Numbered from the stretch's first letter, positions 1 to 9,232 are shown. The stretch: DNA of 50,165 nucleotides from Flavobacteriales bacterium (GCA_018402015.1 JAGYJL010000001.1:1-50165), one strand, 5' to 3'. The notes: generated by a model not told the origin, from the sequence alone. A program made the numbers and translations.

Positions 1-406
1 GAATACCTAGTTTTTCAGATGGCCCTCCATTTATAGGGGCCACTACTATAATCGTGTCGTTCAATATATTGAACTCAACGCCAATACCATCGAAATTGCC
101 ACTCAACGGTTCATTCATCGCGTCAAGATCTTGTGCTGGAATGTAAGACGAATGTGGGTCTAACTGCTCTAACATGTTGATAATGGCAGATTCCGTCAAG
201 CCATCAAGATCAACTGTATCTACGTACTCTTCTTGCACATAATTGAGAAGATTGGTGATCTTTTTAGACGTATTGGATGGCGCTTCTATCAGTGTTCCTG
301 GCATGTAGCCAACTCCAAGAATGGATCCCAAGTAGATACCTCCGGCCAGTACAACCGACAACACAATGGGGTAATAGATGAAAAGTTTGAGTTTATTATC
401 GCTCAT
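1..406 (-). CDS. S41 family C-terminal processing peptidase (CtpA/Prc type), N-terminal part, truncated by window edge
   Basis: Reading the minus strand from an ATG at 404-406 gives about 135 residues that run off the left edge. The product starts with a short charged stretch and one hydrophobic segment (about residues 8-30), fitting a membrane anchor or uncleaved signal. It then has the N-terminal helical region typical of tail-specific proteases, with LDPHSSYI followed by GIGVEFNI and a GGPSEKLGI run, which is the start of the PDZ domain. The Ser/Lys catalytic region lies outside the window. These enzymes cleave the C-termini of periplasmic proteins. The start overlaps the end of the upstream dCMP deaminase gene by 11 bases, so the two are probably co-transcribed. 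Family assignment is confident; specific substrate unknown. Confidence 0.85.
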   Translation of the reverse strand, partial: MSDNKLKLFIYYPIVLSVVLAGGIYLGSILGVGYMPGTLIEAPSNTSKKITNLLNYVQEEYVDTVDLDGLTESAIINMLEQLDPHSSYIPAQDLDAMNEPLSGNFDGIGVEFNILNDTIIVVAPINGGPSEKLGI

Positions 407-860
407 CAATGCTTACATCGGGTAACTGTACAACTTCAACGCCTGCTTCTTTCAAAAATTCCACCCCGCTCATATCCTTATAACCATTGATGAACACAAG
501 CCTTTTGATTCCTGCCTGATGAACCAACTTGCTGCAATCTTTGCAAGGCGACATGGTTAGGTACAACGTTGAATTGCGCGCACTGTTCATGGATCGGGCC
601 ACTTTCATGATAGCGTTGGCCTCTGCATGTAGCACATACCACTTGGTGCTGCCATCATCGTCTTCGCAACAATTATCAAAACCAGATGGCGTTCCATTAT
701 AACCATCTGCAATTATCTGCCCCTCTTTAACCACTATGGCGCCTACCTGCCTCCGCTGGCAATGCGAAAGTTTGGCCCATTCTAATGCCATGCGCAAATA
801 AGCTCGGTCGTAGCGTAGTTGCTTTTCAGCATTGTCGTATTTGATAAACCCTTCGTCCAT
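396..860 (-). CDS. dCMP deaminase (deoxycytidylate/ComE operon protein 2 type)
   Basis: 154 residues. It carries the zinc-dependent cytidine/deoxycytidylate deaminase signature: HAEANAI (zinc ligand His plus catalytic Glu) and, about 30 residues later, SPCKDCSKL (two Cys ligands). Members convert dCMP to dUMP, supplying dUMP for thymidylate synthesis. The reading frame is open much further upstream, but that extension would read through the tRNA-Leu and its terminator. The ATG at 858-860, giving MDEGFIKYDN, is therefore the credible start, and it matches the usual family length. Its 3' end overlaps the S41 peptidase start by 11 bases. A TAGCTTCG element (869-876, minus strand) resembles a Bacteroidota -7 box with one mismatch. 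Confidence 0.9.
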   Translation of the reverse strand: MDEGFIKYDNAEKQLRYDRAYLRMALEWAKLSHCQRRQVGAIVVKEGQIIADGYNGTPSGFDNCCEDDDGSTKWYVLHAEANAIMKVARSMNSARNSTLYLTMSPCKDCSKLVHQAGIKRLVFINGYKDMSGVEFLKEAGVEVVQLPDVSIDER

Positions 861-891
861 TGGGATTGCGAAGCTAATGATGTTGAACAAA

Positions 892-919
892 AAACCCCGA
901 CACATTGGTGTCGGGGTTT
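892..919 (-). terminator. Rho-independent terminator behind tRNA-Leu
   Basis: A perfect 12-bp stem (892-903 with 908-919, arms AAACCCCGACAC / GTGTCGGGGTTT) closes a 4-base loop. On the minus strand it is followed by a run of T. It sits 3 bases past the tRNA 3' end and 31 bases before the dCMP deaminase start, so it separates the tRNA transcript from the downstream protein genes. Confidence 0.85.
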
Positions 920-922
920 CAG

Positions 923-1004
923 TACCGAAGGCCGGGGTCGAACCGGCACTCCTTGCGGAACACGAGTTTGAGTCGTGCGCGTCTACCAATTCCGCCACTT
1001 CGGC
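923..1004 (-). tRNA. tRNA-Leu(CAA)
   Basis: An 82-nt class II tRNA on the minus strand. The acceptor arms GCCGAAG and CTTCGGT pair (one G-U), followed by discriminator A at 923. The D-arm holds GGTAGACGC, the anticodon stem CACGA/TCGTG closes the loop CTCAAAC with anticodon CAA (reads UUG), a long variable arm follows, and the T-arm has GGTTCGACCCC. The CCA end is not encoded (CTG follows). The long variable arm and anticodon fit leucine. Confidence 0.95.
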
Positions 1005-1101
1005 ATGTGATTGGGGCTGCGAATTTATACGTTTTTCAGTTACTAAAAAGCACTTTCGCAAAACTGCTAGCGTTTCCTTCGTTAATAGCACACAAAATCA
1101 T

Positions 1102-1109
1102 TACTTTCG
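1102..1109 (+). promoter_or_regulatory. Possible -7 element for prs-rplY-pth
   Basis: TACTTTCG followed by CACCC lies 30 bases before the prs ATG. It differs from the Bacteroidota -7 consensus TAnnTTTG by one base and has no clear TTG partner at the usual distance, so this is tentative. Confidence 0.35.
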
Positions 1110-1138
1110 CACCCCCGAAAAAACAAGTATAGCCCGAT

Positions 1139-2074
1139 ATGCCCTTCCACGTCAAGCTGTTTACTGGAGAAGCTACCCAATATCTTTCAGAGAAGATCGC
1201 TGAAAGCTATGGTCAGCCGTTGAGTAACCAGACAACATTGCGTTTTAAGGATGGTGAATACGAGCCTTGTTTTGAAGAGTCTATCCGTGGTGATGATGTT
1301 TTCATCATCCAATCGACTTTCCCTCCTGGCGACAACTTGTTGGAATTGCTTTTGATGATCGATGCTGCCAAGCGTGCATCGGCCAAAAGAATTGTGGCGG
1401 TTATCCCTTATTTCGGATGGGCGCGTCAGGATAGAAAAGTGAAACCGCGTGTTCCGATCGGTGCCAAACTGATGGCCGACCTTTTGGAAGCTGCAGGCGT
1501 AACCCGTGTTATGACCATGGATCTTCATGCCGATCAGATCCAAGGATTCTTTGATGTTCCAGTAGATCACCTTTTCGGTTCGTATCTGTTCTTAGACCAT
1601 CTTAAGAACACCATGGATATCGATAACTTGGTTATGGCCACACCAGATGTTGGCGGCACCAGAAGAGCAAATGCTTACGCCAAGGCGCTGAATGTGGATC
1701 TTGCCATCTGCTACAAGCAGCGCAAGGTTGCCAATCAGGTTGCCGATATGACGGTAATCGGAGATGTAGAAGGAAAAGACGTGGTTCTTGTGGACGATAT
1801 CATCGACACGGGAGGAACGCTTTGCAAAGCAGCAGAAATGATGCTGGATCATGGCGCAAAAACAGTTCGCGCTTGCATTACACACCCACTTCTTTCTGGA
1901 AACGCGCATGAGAATATTACCAACTCGCGACTTACGGAGTTGGTCACCACAGATACTATTCCTCTTAAGCAGGAGAACAATAAGATAACGGTGCTTTCTG
2001 TAGCACCCTTGTTTGCTGATGTAATTAAGAAGGCTCACAATTACGAGTCTATCAGCACCAAGTTCATTTTTTAA
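1139..2074 (+). CDS. prs: Ribose-phosphate pyrophosphokinase (PRPP synthetase)
   Basis: 311 residues, normal length for class I PRPP synthetase, which makes 5-phosphoribosyl-1-pyrophosphate from ribose-5-phosphate and ATP for purine, pyrimidine, His, Trp and NAD synthesis. Visible signatures are the FKDGE start region (about residue 35), the divalent-cation/ribose-phosphate site TMDLHADQIQGFF (about residues 120-135), a KQR flexible-loop segment near 190, and the PRPP-binding loop VVLVDDIIDTGGTL (about 215-230). It is the first gene of a plus-strand trio with rplY (35-base gap) and pth. The prs-ctc-pth order is also found in distant bacteria, linking nucleotide supply with translation. Confidence 0.96.
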   Translation: MPFHVKLFTGEATQYLSEKIAESYGQPLSNQTTLRFKDGEYEPCFEESIRGDDVFIIQSTFPPGDNLLELLLMIDAAKRASAKRIVAVIPYFGWARQDRKVKPRVPIGAKLMADLLEAAGVTRVMTMDLHADQIQGFFDVPVDHLFGSYLFLDHLKNTMDIDNLVMATPDVGGTRRANAYAKALNVDLAICYKQRKVANQVADMTVIGDVEGKDVVLVDDIIDTGGTLCKAAEMMLDHGAKTVRACITHPLLSGNAHENITNSRLTELVTTDTIPLKQENNKITVLSVAPLFADVIKKAHNYESISTKFIF

Positions 2075-2109
2075 TCAGAAATCAATAATTAACTAAATCA
2101 ATTAAACAA

Positions 2110-2751
2110 ATGGAATCGATCACTATTACAGGATCAAAAAGGAAGTCCCTTGGGAAAGCCGATGCAAAAGCACTTAGAAATGAGGGCTTGGTTCCATGCA
2201 TCATCTACGGGGGAAAAGAAGAAGTACACGTTCAAATCGATGAGCGTGCTTTCAACAAGCTCATTTATACACCGAACCAACACATCGTTAACGTTGATGT
2301 GGATGGAGAAACTTATTCTACTATTCTGAAGGATGTTCAGTACCATCCACTTTCTGACAAGATCGTACACGTTGATTTTCAACAGTTGGTGGGGCGTCCG
2401 ATCAAAACCACGCTACCAATCCATACAAAGGGTCAATCTCGTGGTGTATTGGCCGGAGGTCGTCTTCGAGTAGTCAGAAGAGATGTGAAGGTTCAAGGTC
2501 TTCCTGAAGAAATGCCAAGTTTCATTGAGCTCGACATCACTAACCTTAGAATCGGAAAGTCCATCAAAATCGGTGAACTTAATGTTCCTGGTGTAACGTT
2601 CTTGGCCGATCCGAATCAGATTATCGTTGCTGTACGTATGAAGCGTGGTGCAATGGTGGAAGACAATGATGATGAAGAGGCTACTGAAGAAGGTGCTGAA
2701 GCGGCTGCAGAAGGAGGAGAAGCTCCAGCAGCAGAAGCAGCAGCTGAATAA
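2110..2751 (+). CDS. rplY: 50S ribosomal protein L25/general stress protein Ctc
   Basis: 213 residues, the long two-domain (TL5/Ctc) form. Residues 1-95 form the 5S rRNA-binding L25 domain (KRKSLGKADAKALR, then VPCIIYGG, then VHVDFQQL). Residues about 96-180 form the C-terminal TL5 beta domain (LRVVRRDVKVQGLPEEMP). The last 30 residues are a low-complexity Asp/Glu/Ala tail common in Bacteroidota L25. The protein binds 5S rRNA in the central protuberance. The gene lies between prs and pth, only 2 bases before the pth start, so co-translation is likely. Confidence 0.95.
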   Translation: MESITITGSKRKSLGKADAKALRNEGLVPCIIYGGKEEVHVQIDERAFNKLIYTPNQHIVNVDVDGETYSTILKDVQYHPLSDKIVHVDFQQLVGRPIKTTLPIHTKGQSRGVLAGGRLRVVRRDVKVQGLPEEMPSFIELDITNLRIGKSIKIGELNVPGVTFLADPNQIIVAVRMKRGAMVEDNDDEEATEEGAEAAAEGGEAPAAEAAAE

Positions 2752-2753
2752 AC

Positions 2754-3314
2754 ATGAAGTACCTTATTGTTGGGTTGGGTAATATTGGCAGCGAGTATGC
2801 TGAAACCCGTCACAACATAGGATTTAAGATAGTGGACGCCTTAGCTAAGGCGTCCACTTCTAGTTTTAAGCCCAGCCGTTTGGGCGATATGTGTGAAGTG
2901 AAACACAAAGGACGAACCTTTGTATTAGTAAAGCCAAGCACATACATGAATCTGAGTGGGAAAGCCGTTCAGTATTGGATGGGAGAAACCAAGGTTCCCA
3001 TCGACAAAGTACTCATCATTACAGACGATATTGCTTTAGATACTGGCGTAATTCGTATTCGGGCCAAGGGAAGCGATGGCGGCCACAACGGATTGAAAAG
3101 CATCAACCAGGTTCTTGGGCGGCAAGATTATCCACGATTACGGTTTGGAGTTGGCAACAACTTTGGCAAAGGCCAACAGGTGGATTACGTACTTGGCGAA
3201 TGGACCAAGGAAGACCTGGATATTATCAACCCTAAAATTGATAAAGCTGTTGAAGCCATCAAGGCTTTTGGCACTATGGAGCTTGGTTTTGTAATGAGCC
3301 AGTTCAATGGGTGA
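2754..3314 (+). CDS. pth: Peptidyl-tRNA hydrolase
   Basis: 186 residues, standard length for bacterial Pth, which releases peptides from drop-off peptidyl-tRNA. The sequence shows the N-terminal LIVGLGNIG, the catalytic His in TRHNIGF (about residue 20), the tRNA-contact PSTYMNLSG (about 62-70), the catalytic Asp in ITDDIALDTG (near 93), and GSDGGHNGLKSI (about 105-116). It ends the prs-rplY-pth group and is followed by a bidirectional terminator shared with the convergent T9SS protein gene. Confidence 0.96.
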   Translation: MKYLIVGLGNIGSEYAETRHNIGFKIVDALAKASTSSFKPSRLGDMCEVKHKGRTFVLVKPSTYMNLSGKAVQYWMGETKVPIDKVLIITDDIALDTGVIRIRAKGSDGGHNGLKSINQVLGRQDYPRLRFGVGNNFGKGQQVDYVLGEWTKEDLDIINPKIDKAVEAIKAFGTMELGFVMSQFNG

Positions 3315-3340
3315 TTCACTTAATTGAACTTCACAAAACA

Positions 3341-3370
3341 AAAGGGCCGATCCAAATGGATCGGCCCTTT
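3341..3370. terminator. Bidirectional terminator between pth and the giant T9SS gene
   Basis: A perfect 13-bp stem (AAAGGGCCGATCC at 3341-3353, GGATCGGCCCTTT at 3358-3370) closes an AAAT loop. Both arms have flanking A/T runs (TTTTT on the plus side, an A-run on the left that becomes T on the minus strand), so it can end both convergent transcription units. Confidence 0.88.
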
Positions 3371-3391
3371 TTAATTCATCGCATTGAGCGT

Positions 3392-6300
3392 TTAATTGAT
3401 CTGAATCTTACGAATTACCACGGCCTCTTGCGTGATCAATTGCAGTAGGTATGTTCCTTTTGCAACATTCAAGTTCATCTCTTTTCGGAAACTGTTATTC
3501 ATTACAACCGCTTCTGTGTAAACCAATCGGCCTGTAGCATCCATCACGTCAATTCGTGCATCGTCTTCAACTCCAGAAGCTTCCAATACAAACTGACCGT
3601 TAGACGGATTCGGATATACACTGAAACCAGCTTCTAGTGTTTCTTGAATTCCTGTACAAGATGAAACCGTGATTGGTGCTCCTACAAGATCAAGTGCAGC
3701 ACAGATGCTTCCACCACCTTGCACCAAGAGTCCGTTAACAGCACCCGCTTCTAGACCAATGGCCGTAGATGGAGTGAGCGTAGCAGGATCATACACTAAC
3801 GTGTGGATAATGTAATTTCCTTCTGTCGTCAAAGTAAATTCTGGCGTTGCAGCGGCATCCAAAATGGTGAGGTTGTTGTCTGCATCTGTAAGGACGTACA
3901 GTACTGAATATCCTGCAGGAACCTCAGGAGCAACGCCCTCTGTAGCAGAGATGTCTGCCGAGCCGTTCTCAAGACATACCGTTGTAGCATCTGCAATCAG
4001 TGTTCCAGCCTTCGGACCTTCTACCAAAATTGGCGCTCCAACTAGGTCAAGCGCAGCGCAGATGCTTCCACCTCCCTGAACAAGGAATCCGTTTACTACT
4101 CCAGCCTCTAGACCAATGGCTATTGCGGGATCTAACGTATTCGGATCGTACACCAATGTGTGGATGATGTAATTACCACCTTCACTCACGGTAAATACTG
4201 GATTTATCGAAGCATTCAACACGGTCAGGTTATTGTCAGCGTCTGTAAGCACGTAGAATACAGCATAACCTGTTGGCACTTGAGGCGCAGCATTCACTGA
4301 AGCTGAGATATCAGCAGAACCGTTCTCCAAGCATACTGTTTCCTCATCGGCAGTAAGTGTTCCTGCCTGTGGACCTACCACGGTGATCGGTGCTCCGAAC
4401 AGGTCAAGAGCCGCGCAGATAGTGCCTCCTCCTTGAATCAATAGTCCGTTAACTACACCTGCCTGAAGGCCAATAGCCGTAGATGGGTCTAATGTAGCTG
4501 GGTCGTAAACCAAGGTATGGATGATGTAATTACCTCCTGTAGTTGCTGGGAATGATGGTGTTGCCGCAGCATCAACCACTGTCAGGTTATTATCCGCGTC
4601 AGTCAACACATACAATACTGAGAATCCTGCAGGAACAACCGGTGCAGTTGCTTCCGTTGCAGACATTGTTCCACCAATACAAACTGGTGACGCATCAGCA
4701 ATTAACGTTCCTGCTTCTGCATCGCAAGGACAAGCATCTACCGTAACAGGCGCACCAACCAGATCAAGAACAGCGCAGATACTTCCTCCGCCTTGTACCA
4801 ATAGTCCATTCACTACTCCTGCCTCTAGACCAATGGCCACAGTTGGATCCAAAGTGTTAGGATCGTAAACCAAGGTGTGGATGATGAAGTTGCCTTCTGT
4901 TGTTGCAGCAAATGATGGTGTAGCCGATGCATCAATCACAGTAAGGTTATTGTCTGCATCCGTTAATACATAAAGTACTTCATAGCCAGCTGGAACAACC
5001 GGTGCAGTTCCAACTGTTGCTGCGATCGTCTGTCCTACACAGACCGGTGAAGCTACTGCAATCAATGTTCCAGCCTCTGGTCCTACCACTGTTATAGGCG
5101 CTCCAACAAGATCAAGCGCTGCACAGATAGAACCACCACCTTGAACCAATAGTCCGTTCACCACGCCTGCTTCTAGACCGATACCGATTGTCGGGTCTAA
5201 AGTATTCGGGTCGTAAACCAATGTATGGATGATGAAATTTCCTGTAGTGGTTGCTGGGAATGATGGTGTTGCTGCTGCATCAAGAACCGTTAGGTTATTA
5301 TCTGCGTCAGTAAGTACATAAAGCACTTGGTAACCAGCAGGAACAACTGGAGCCGTACCTTCTGTAGCTGACATTGTTCCACCAACACAAACCGGTGAAG
5401 CATCAGCAGTTAATGTACCAGCTTCTGGACCTTCTACCGTTATTGGAGCTCCAACCAGATCAAGGGCTGCACAAATGCTTCCTCCACCTTGAACAAGCAA
5501 ACCATTAACAACCAACGCCTCCAGTCCAATAGCTATTGTTGGATCTAAGTTGTTTGCGTCATACACTAGCGTGTGGATAATGAAGTTACCAGCCGTAGTT
5601 GCTGGGAATGATGGGGTTGCTGCTGCATCCAATACCGTAAGGTTGTTGTCTGCATCTGTTAGCACGTACAGAACCGAATAACCTGCTGGAACTACTGGTG
5701 CAGCTCCTTCTGTTGCAGACATTGTTCCGCCAACACATACTGGAGAAGCAACTGCTGTGAAGGTTCCTGCTTCTGGGCCTTCTACCGAGATAGGTGCTCC
5801 AACAAGATCAAGCGCAGCACAGATAGAACCACCACCTTGTACAAGGAGTCCGTTCACAACTCCTGCCTCAAGACCGATACCGATTGTTGGGTCTAAAGTA
5901 TTCGGGTCGTAAACCAATGTATGAATGATGAAATTACCTGCAGCAGTTGCAGGGAATGATGGGGTTGCTGCTGCATCAAGAACCGTTAGGTTATTATCTG
6001 CGTCAGTAAGTACATAAAGCACTTGGTAACCAGCAGGAACAACTGGAGCCGTACCTTCTGTAGCAGACATTGTTCCACCAACACAAACCGGTGAAGCATC
6101 AGCAGTTAATGTACCAGCTTCTGGACCTTCTACCGTTATTGGAGCTCCAACCAGATCAAGGGCTGCACAAATGCTTCCTCCACCTTGAACAAGCAAACCA
6201 TTAACAACCAACGCCTCCAGTCCAATAGCTATTGTTGGATCTAAGTTGTTTGCGTCATACACTAGCGTGTGGATAATGAAGTTACCAGCCGTAGTTGCTG

Positions 6301-9232
6301 GGAACGATGGTGTTGCTGATGCATCAACCACAGTTAGGTTGTTGTCTGCATCGGTCAACACATACAATACTGAGTAACCTGTTGGTACAACTGGTGCCGT
6401 TCCTTCTGTTGCAGACATTATTCCGCCAACACATACTGGCGAAGCATCAGCGGTCAAGGTTCCTGCTTCGGGACCAACAACCGTTATAGGCGCTCCAACA
6501 AGATCAAGCGCTGCACAGATAGAACCACCACCTTGAACCAATAGTCCGTTCACCACGCCTGCTTCTAGACCAATACCGATAGTCGGGTCTAAAGTATTCG
6601 GGTCGTAAACCAATGTGTGGATAATGAAATTTCCTGTAGCGGTTGCTGGGAATGATGGAGTGGCTGCTGCATCCAATACTGTTAAGTTGTTGTCTGCATC
6701 AGTAAGCACATATAATACTGAGTAACCTGATGGAACTACCGGAGCGGTTCCTTCCGTAGCAGACATTGTTCCACCAACACAAACTGGCGAAGCATCAGCC
6801 GTTAATGTACCAGCAGTAGGCCCACCAACTTCAATAGCTGCTCCAACTAGGTCAAGCGCTGCACAGATAGAACCACCGCCTTGTACCAGAAGACCATTCA
6901 CTACACCAGCTTCTAGGCCAATAGCAGTAGCTGGGTCCAAAGTGTTCGGGTCATACACCAACGTGTGGATGATGAAGTTACCAGGCGTAGTTGCTGTGAA
7001 AGATGGTGTTGCTGCCGCATCAACCACTGTTAGGTTGTTGTCTGCGTCTGTCAAAACATATAGTACTGAGTAACCTGTTGGCACAAACGGTGCTGTACCT
7101 TCTGTAGCCGACATCGTTCCTCCAACACATACTACTGAAGCGTCTGCGGTAAGCGTTCCTGCCGTAGCATCGCAAGGGCAAAGTTCAACGGTAACCGGTG
7201 CACCCACCAGATCAAGTGCAGCGCAAATGCTACCACCACCTTGAACCAATAGGCCGTTAACAACACCAGCTTCCAGACCAATTGCTGTTGCTGGGTTTAA
7301 TGTATTCGGGTCATACACCAATGTGTGGATGATGTAGTTGCCTTCTGCTGTTACTGTAAAGTCAGGAGTTGCTGCTGCGTCTATTACCGTAAGGTTGTTG
7401 TCTGCATCAGTAAGAACATAAAGGATTTCATAACCTGCTGGCACAACTGGTGCAGTTGCTTCAGTGGCTGAAATAACAGTTGAAACGCTGAACAAGCATA
7501 CTGGTGAAGCATTTGCCGTTAACGTTCCTGCTTCTGGACCTTCTACGGCAATAGGTGCTCCAACTAGATCAAGAGCTGCACAAATAGAACCACCGCCTTG
7601 AACCAATAGTCCGTTCACAACGCCAGCCTCAAGACCGATACCGGTTGTTGGGTCTAAAGTATTCGGGTCATAAACCAATGTATGAATGATGTAATTACCT
7701 GCTGAGGTTACTGTGAAATCTGGGGTTGCAGCTGCATCCAACACTGTTAGGTTGTTGTCTGCATCTGTCAATACATATAGTACTGAGTAACCTGCTGGTA
7801 CTACTGGCGCATCGCCTTCTGTTGCTGAGATATCAACCGACCCACCATTGAAACAGATCGGAGAAACAACTGCTGTCAGTGTTCCTGCTTCTGGCCCTTC
7901 TACCTCAATAGGTGCTCCAACAAGATCAAGAGCTGCACAGATAGAACCTCCGCCTTGTACAAGCAATCCGTTCACTACGCCAGCCTCAAGGCCAATTGCC
8001 GTTGCTGGATCCAACGTATTTGCATCGTAAACCAATGTGTGGATGATGAAATTTCCAGCAGCAGTTGCTGGGAATGATGGGGTTGCTGCTGCATCCAATA
8101 CCGTAAGGTTGTTGTCTGCATCTGTCAATACGTATAAAACCGAGTAACCTGCAGGTACAACCGGTGAATCGCCTACGGTTGCAGACATGGTTCCGCCAAC
8201 GCATACTGGAGAAGCAACTGCCGTAAGCGTTCCTGCTTCAACTGTTTGCGCATCTTGGATAAAATCATCTACACATATAATACTCCAACCAAAAAGAGTA
8301 TCCGTAAGCGTTACAGTCCAAGGAGATGTACCCGAATAAGTATGAGCACCATCCAAAGTGTTTTCAAGCGGAGAGCCATCTCCATAATCCCAAGAATATT
8401 GTAAATCCTCCAATCCTTGAAAAGCAGCTACACTGTACATTCTATTATTAAGTATCGGAGACGAAGTATTTGTCCAAACACCATCACCGCCATTGCTGAG
8501 AATACAGGTTCCCGTTTGAGTAAAACCTGCTTCCAACTCATATTCTACGTGTGCCTCTATCAAGGCATCACAATCAAATTGATCCGGACCCAACACAAGG
8601 TCATAACCTGCCAACCAGGTTCCACCAAGGTTAGCAGATGCCAACCATTCTCCTTGCCCATCTCCGGCAACGTAGCTAGAAACAACCATTCCCATTCCGT
8701 TAGGAGTATTGTTTTCTACAACCACACAATATGGCTGCGAAACAGTAACCGGGGTAAAGTTTGCATGCTTGACCAGGGTTGTTAAAGCACCTGTACCAAA
8801 AACCGTATCAACTGCAACAATGCCAGTAGTTAATGGCGCTCCTGAAGGCAACGAATCTGGACCAGCTAAATAGACCGAAACAGAAGCGTTGAGACTTATT
8901 CCGCCAGTTTCGTCAAACTTGAAAGCGTAAAAACTTGCACCGTTTACGGTAATGTCCTGAGGGCAATCAAAATATTGACTTACCGCTCTTGCTGACGTAG
9001 CGTTATTCACATTAAGGGCCTGAAGACCAGTTGCTTTTGCAAGTCCGTACAGCAACGTATCCGGACCACAGAATGCTTGGCCACCACCTCTGACACTGGT
9101 GTTGTTACCTGTTACGAAATTGCCAATGCTCTTGTCATTGGTAATAGGAGTGTTGAAGAACTCCAACGATTGCGCTCTGCCCGACAATACCGAGAGAAGC
9201 AATACTGAGGTTAATAAAAGTACTTGTTTCAT
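3392..9232 (-). CDS. Giant secreted repeat protein with PKD-like segment and T9SS type A sorting domain
   Basis: 1,946 residues. The start chosen is the ATG at 9230-9232, which gives a classical signal peptide (MKQVLLLTSVLLLSVLSGRA); the frame is open 12 codons further. The N-terminal third (about residues 25-335) is non-repetitive and contains a PKD-like YSWDYGDGS...HTY motif. Residues about 335-1850 are 13 tandem repeats of about 116 residues. Each has the order AGTLTA..VC, then VLYVLTDADNNLTV, then NFIIHTLVYDPNTLDP, then GLLVQGGGSICAALDLVGAP. Three units (2, 12, 13) carry a variant N-G-S insertion after the Cys, and units 3/4 and 10/11 are joined by a CPCDA-containing linker. The last 85 residues are a type A sorting domain (FSVYPNPSNGQFVL ... 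GTYLLQLITQ ... KIQI). It is predicted to be exported by Sec, then T9SS, and anchored at the cell surface. Role likely adhesin or surface-layer-like; no enzymatic motif seen. Confidence 0.9.
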   Translation of the reverse strand: MKQVLLLTSVLLLSVLSGRAQSLEFFNTPITNDKSIGNFVTGNNTSVRGGGQAFCGPDTLLYGLAKATGLQALNVNNATSARAVSQYFDCPQDITVNGASFYAFKFDETGGISLNASVSVYLAGPDSLPSGAPLTTGIVAVDTVFGTGALTTLVKHANFTPVTVSQPYCVVVENNTPNGMGMVVSSYVAGDGQGEWLASANLGGTWLAGYDLVLGPDQFDCDALIEAHVEYELEAGFTQTGTCILSNGGDGVWTNTSSPILNNRMYSVAAFQGLEDLQYSWDYGDGSPLENTLDGAHTYSGTSPWTVTLTDTLFGWSIICVDDFIQDAQTVEAGTLTAVASPVCVGGTMSATVGDSPVVPAGYSVLYVLTDADNNLTVLDAAATPSFPATAAGNFIIHTLVYDANTLDPATAIGLEAGVVNGLLVQGGGSICAALDLVGAPIEVEGPEAGTLTAVVSPICFNGGSVDISATEGDAPVVPAGYSVLYVLTDADNNLTVLDAAATPDFTVTSAGNYIIHTLVYDPNTLDPTTGIGLEAGVVNGLLVQGGGSICAALDLVGAPIAVEGPEAGTLTANASPVCLFSVSTVISATEATAPVVPAGYEILYVLTDADNNLTVIDAAATPDFTVTAEGNYIIHTLVYDPNTLNPATAIGLEAGVVNGLLVQGGGSICAALDLVGAPVTVELCPCDATAGTLTADASVVCVGGTMSATEGTAPFVPTGYSVLYVLTDADNNLTVVDAAATPSFTATTPGNFIIHTLVYDPNTLDPATAIGLEAGVVNGLLVQGGGSICAALDLVGAAIEVGGPTAGTLTADASPVCVGGTMSATEGTAPVVPSGYSVLYVLTDADNNLTVLDAAATPSFPATATGNFIIHTLVYDPNTLDPTIGIGLEAGVVNGLLVQGGGSICAALDLVGAPITVVGPEAGTLTADASPVCVGGIMSATEGTAPVVPTGYSVLYVLTDADNNLTVVDASATPSFPATTAGNFIIHTLVYDANNLDPTIAIGLEALVVNGLLVQGGGSICAALDLVGAPITVEGPEAGTLTADASPVCVGGTMSATEGTAPVVPAGYQVLYVLTDADNNLTVLDAAATPSFPATAAGNFIIHTLVYDPNTLDPTIGIGLEAGVVNGLLVQGGGSICAALDLVGAPISVEGPEAGTFTAVASPVCVGGTMSATEGAAPVVPAGYSVLYVLTDADNNLTVLDAAATPSFPATTAGNFIIHTLVYDANNLDPTIAIGLEALVVNGLLVQGGGSICAALDLVGAPITVEGPEAGTLTADASPVCVGGTMSATEGTAPVVPAGYQVLYVLTDADNNLTVLDAAATPSFPATTTGNFIIHTLVYDPNTLDPTIGIGLEAGVVNGLLVQGGGSICAALDLVGAPITVVGPEAGTLIAVASPVCVGQTIAATVGTAPVVPAGYEVLYVLTDADNNLTVIDASATPSFAATTEGNFIIHTLVYDPNTLDPTVAIGLEAGVVNGLLVQGGGSICAVLDLVGAPVTVDACPCDAEAGTLIADASPVCIGGTMSATEATAPVVPAGFSVLYVLTDADNNLTVVDAAATPSFPATTGGNYIIHTLVYDPATLDPSTAIGLQAGVVNGLLIQGGGTICAALDLFGAPITVVGPQAGTLTADEETVCLENGSADISASVNAAPQVPTGYAVFYVLTDADNNLTVLNASINPVFTVSEGGNYIIHTLVYDPNTLDPAIAIGLEAGVVNGFLVQGGGSICAALDLVGAPILVEGPKAGTLIADATTVCLENGSADISATEGVAPEVPAGYSVLYVLTDADNNLTILDAAATPEFTLTTEGNYIIHTLVYDPATLTPSTAIGLEAGAVNGLLVQGGGSICAALDLVGAPITVSSCTGIQETLEAGFSVYPNPSNGQFVLEASGVEDDARIDVMDATGRLVYTEAVVMNNSFRKEMNLNVAKGTYLLQLITQEAVVIRKIQIN
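3670..8240 (-). repeat. Thirteen in-frame tandem repeats, about 348 bp each, with dimeric higher-order structure
   Basis: Counting the conserved YVLTDADNNL core gives 13 units between about 3670 and 8240. Central units differ by a fixed 348-bp step. A block of about 335 bases near 5268-5604 reappears almost unchanged at 5964-6300, which is 696 bases (two units) away. A second block near 5101-5245 reappears at 6493-6637, which is 1,392 bases (four units) away. Alternating units end in PTIGIGLEAG or PTIAIGLEAL, so the recent amplification involved pairs of units. Confidence 0.88.

Noticed and set aside
861-1091. Upstream extension of the dCMP deaminase frame to 1091
   Set aside because: It would read through the tRNA-Leu gene and its terminator; the family start fits ATG 858-860.
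3864-8030. Plus-strand reading frames inside the T9SS repeat gene
   Set aside because: They recur at repeat-unit spacing, lack family signatures, and are the complement of a clear coding frame.
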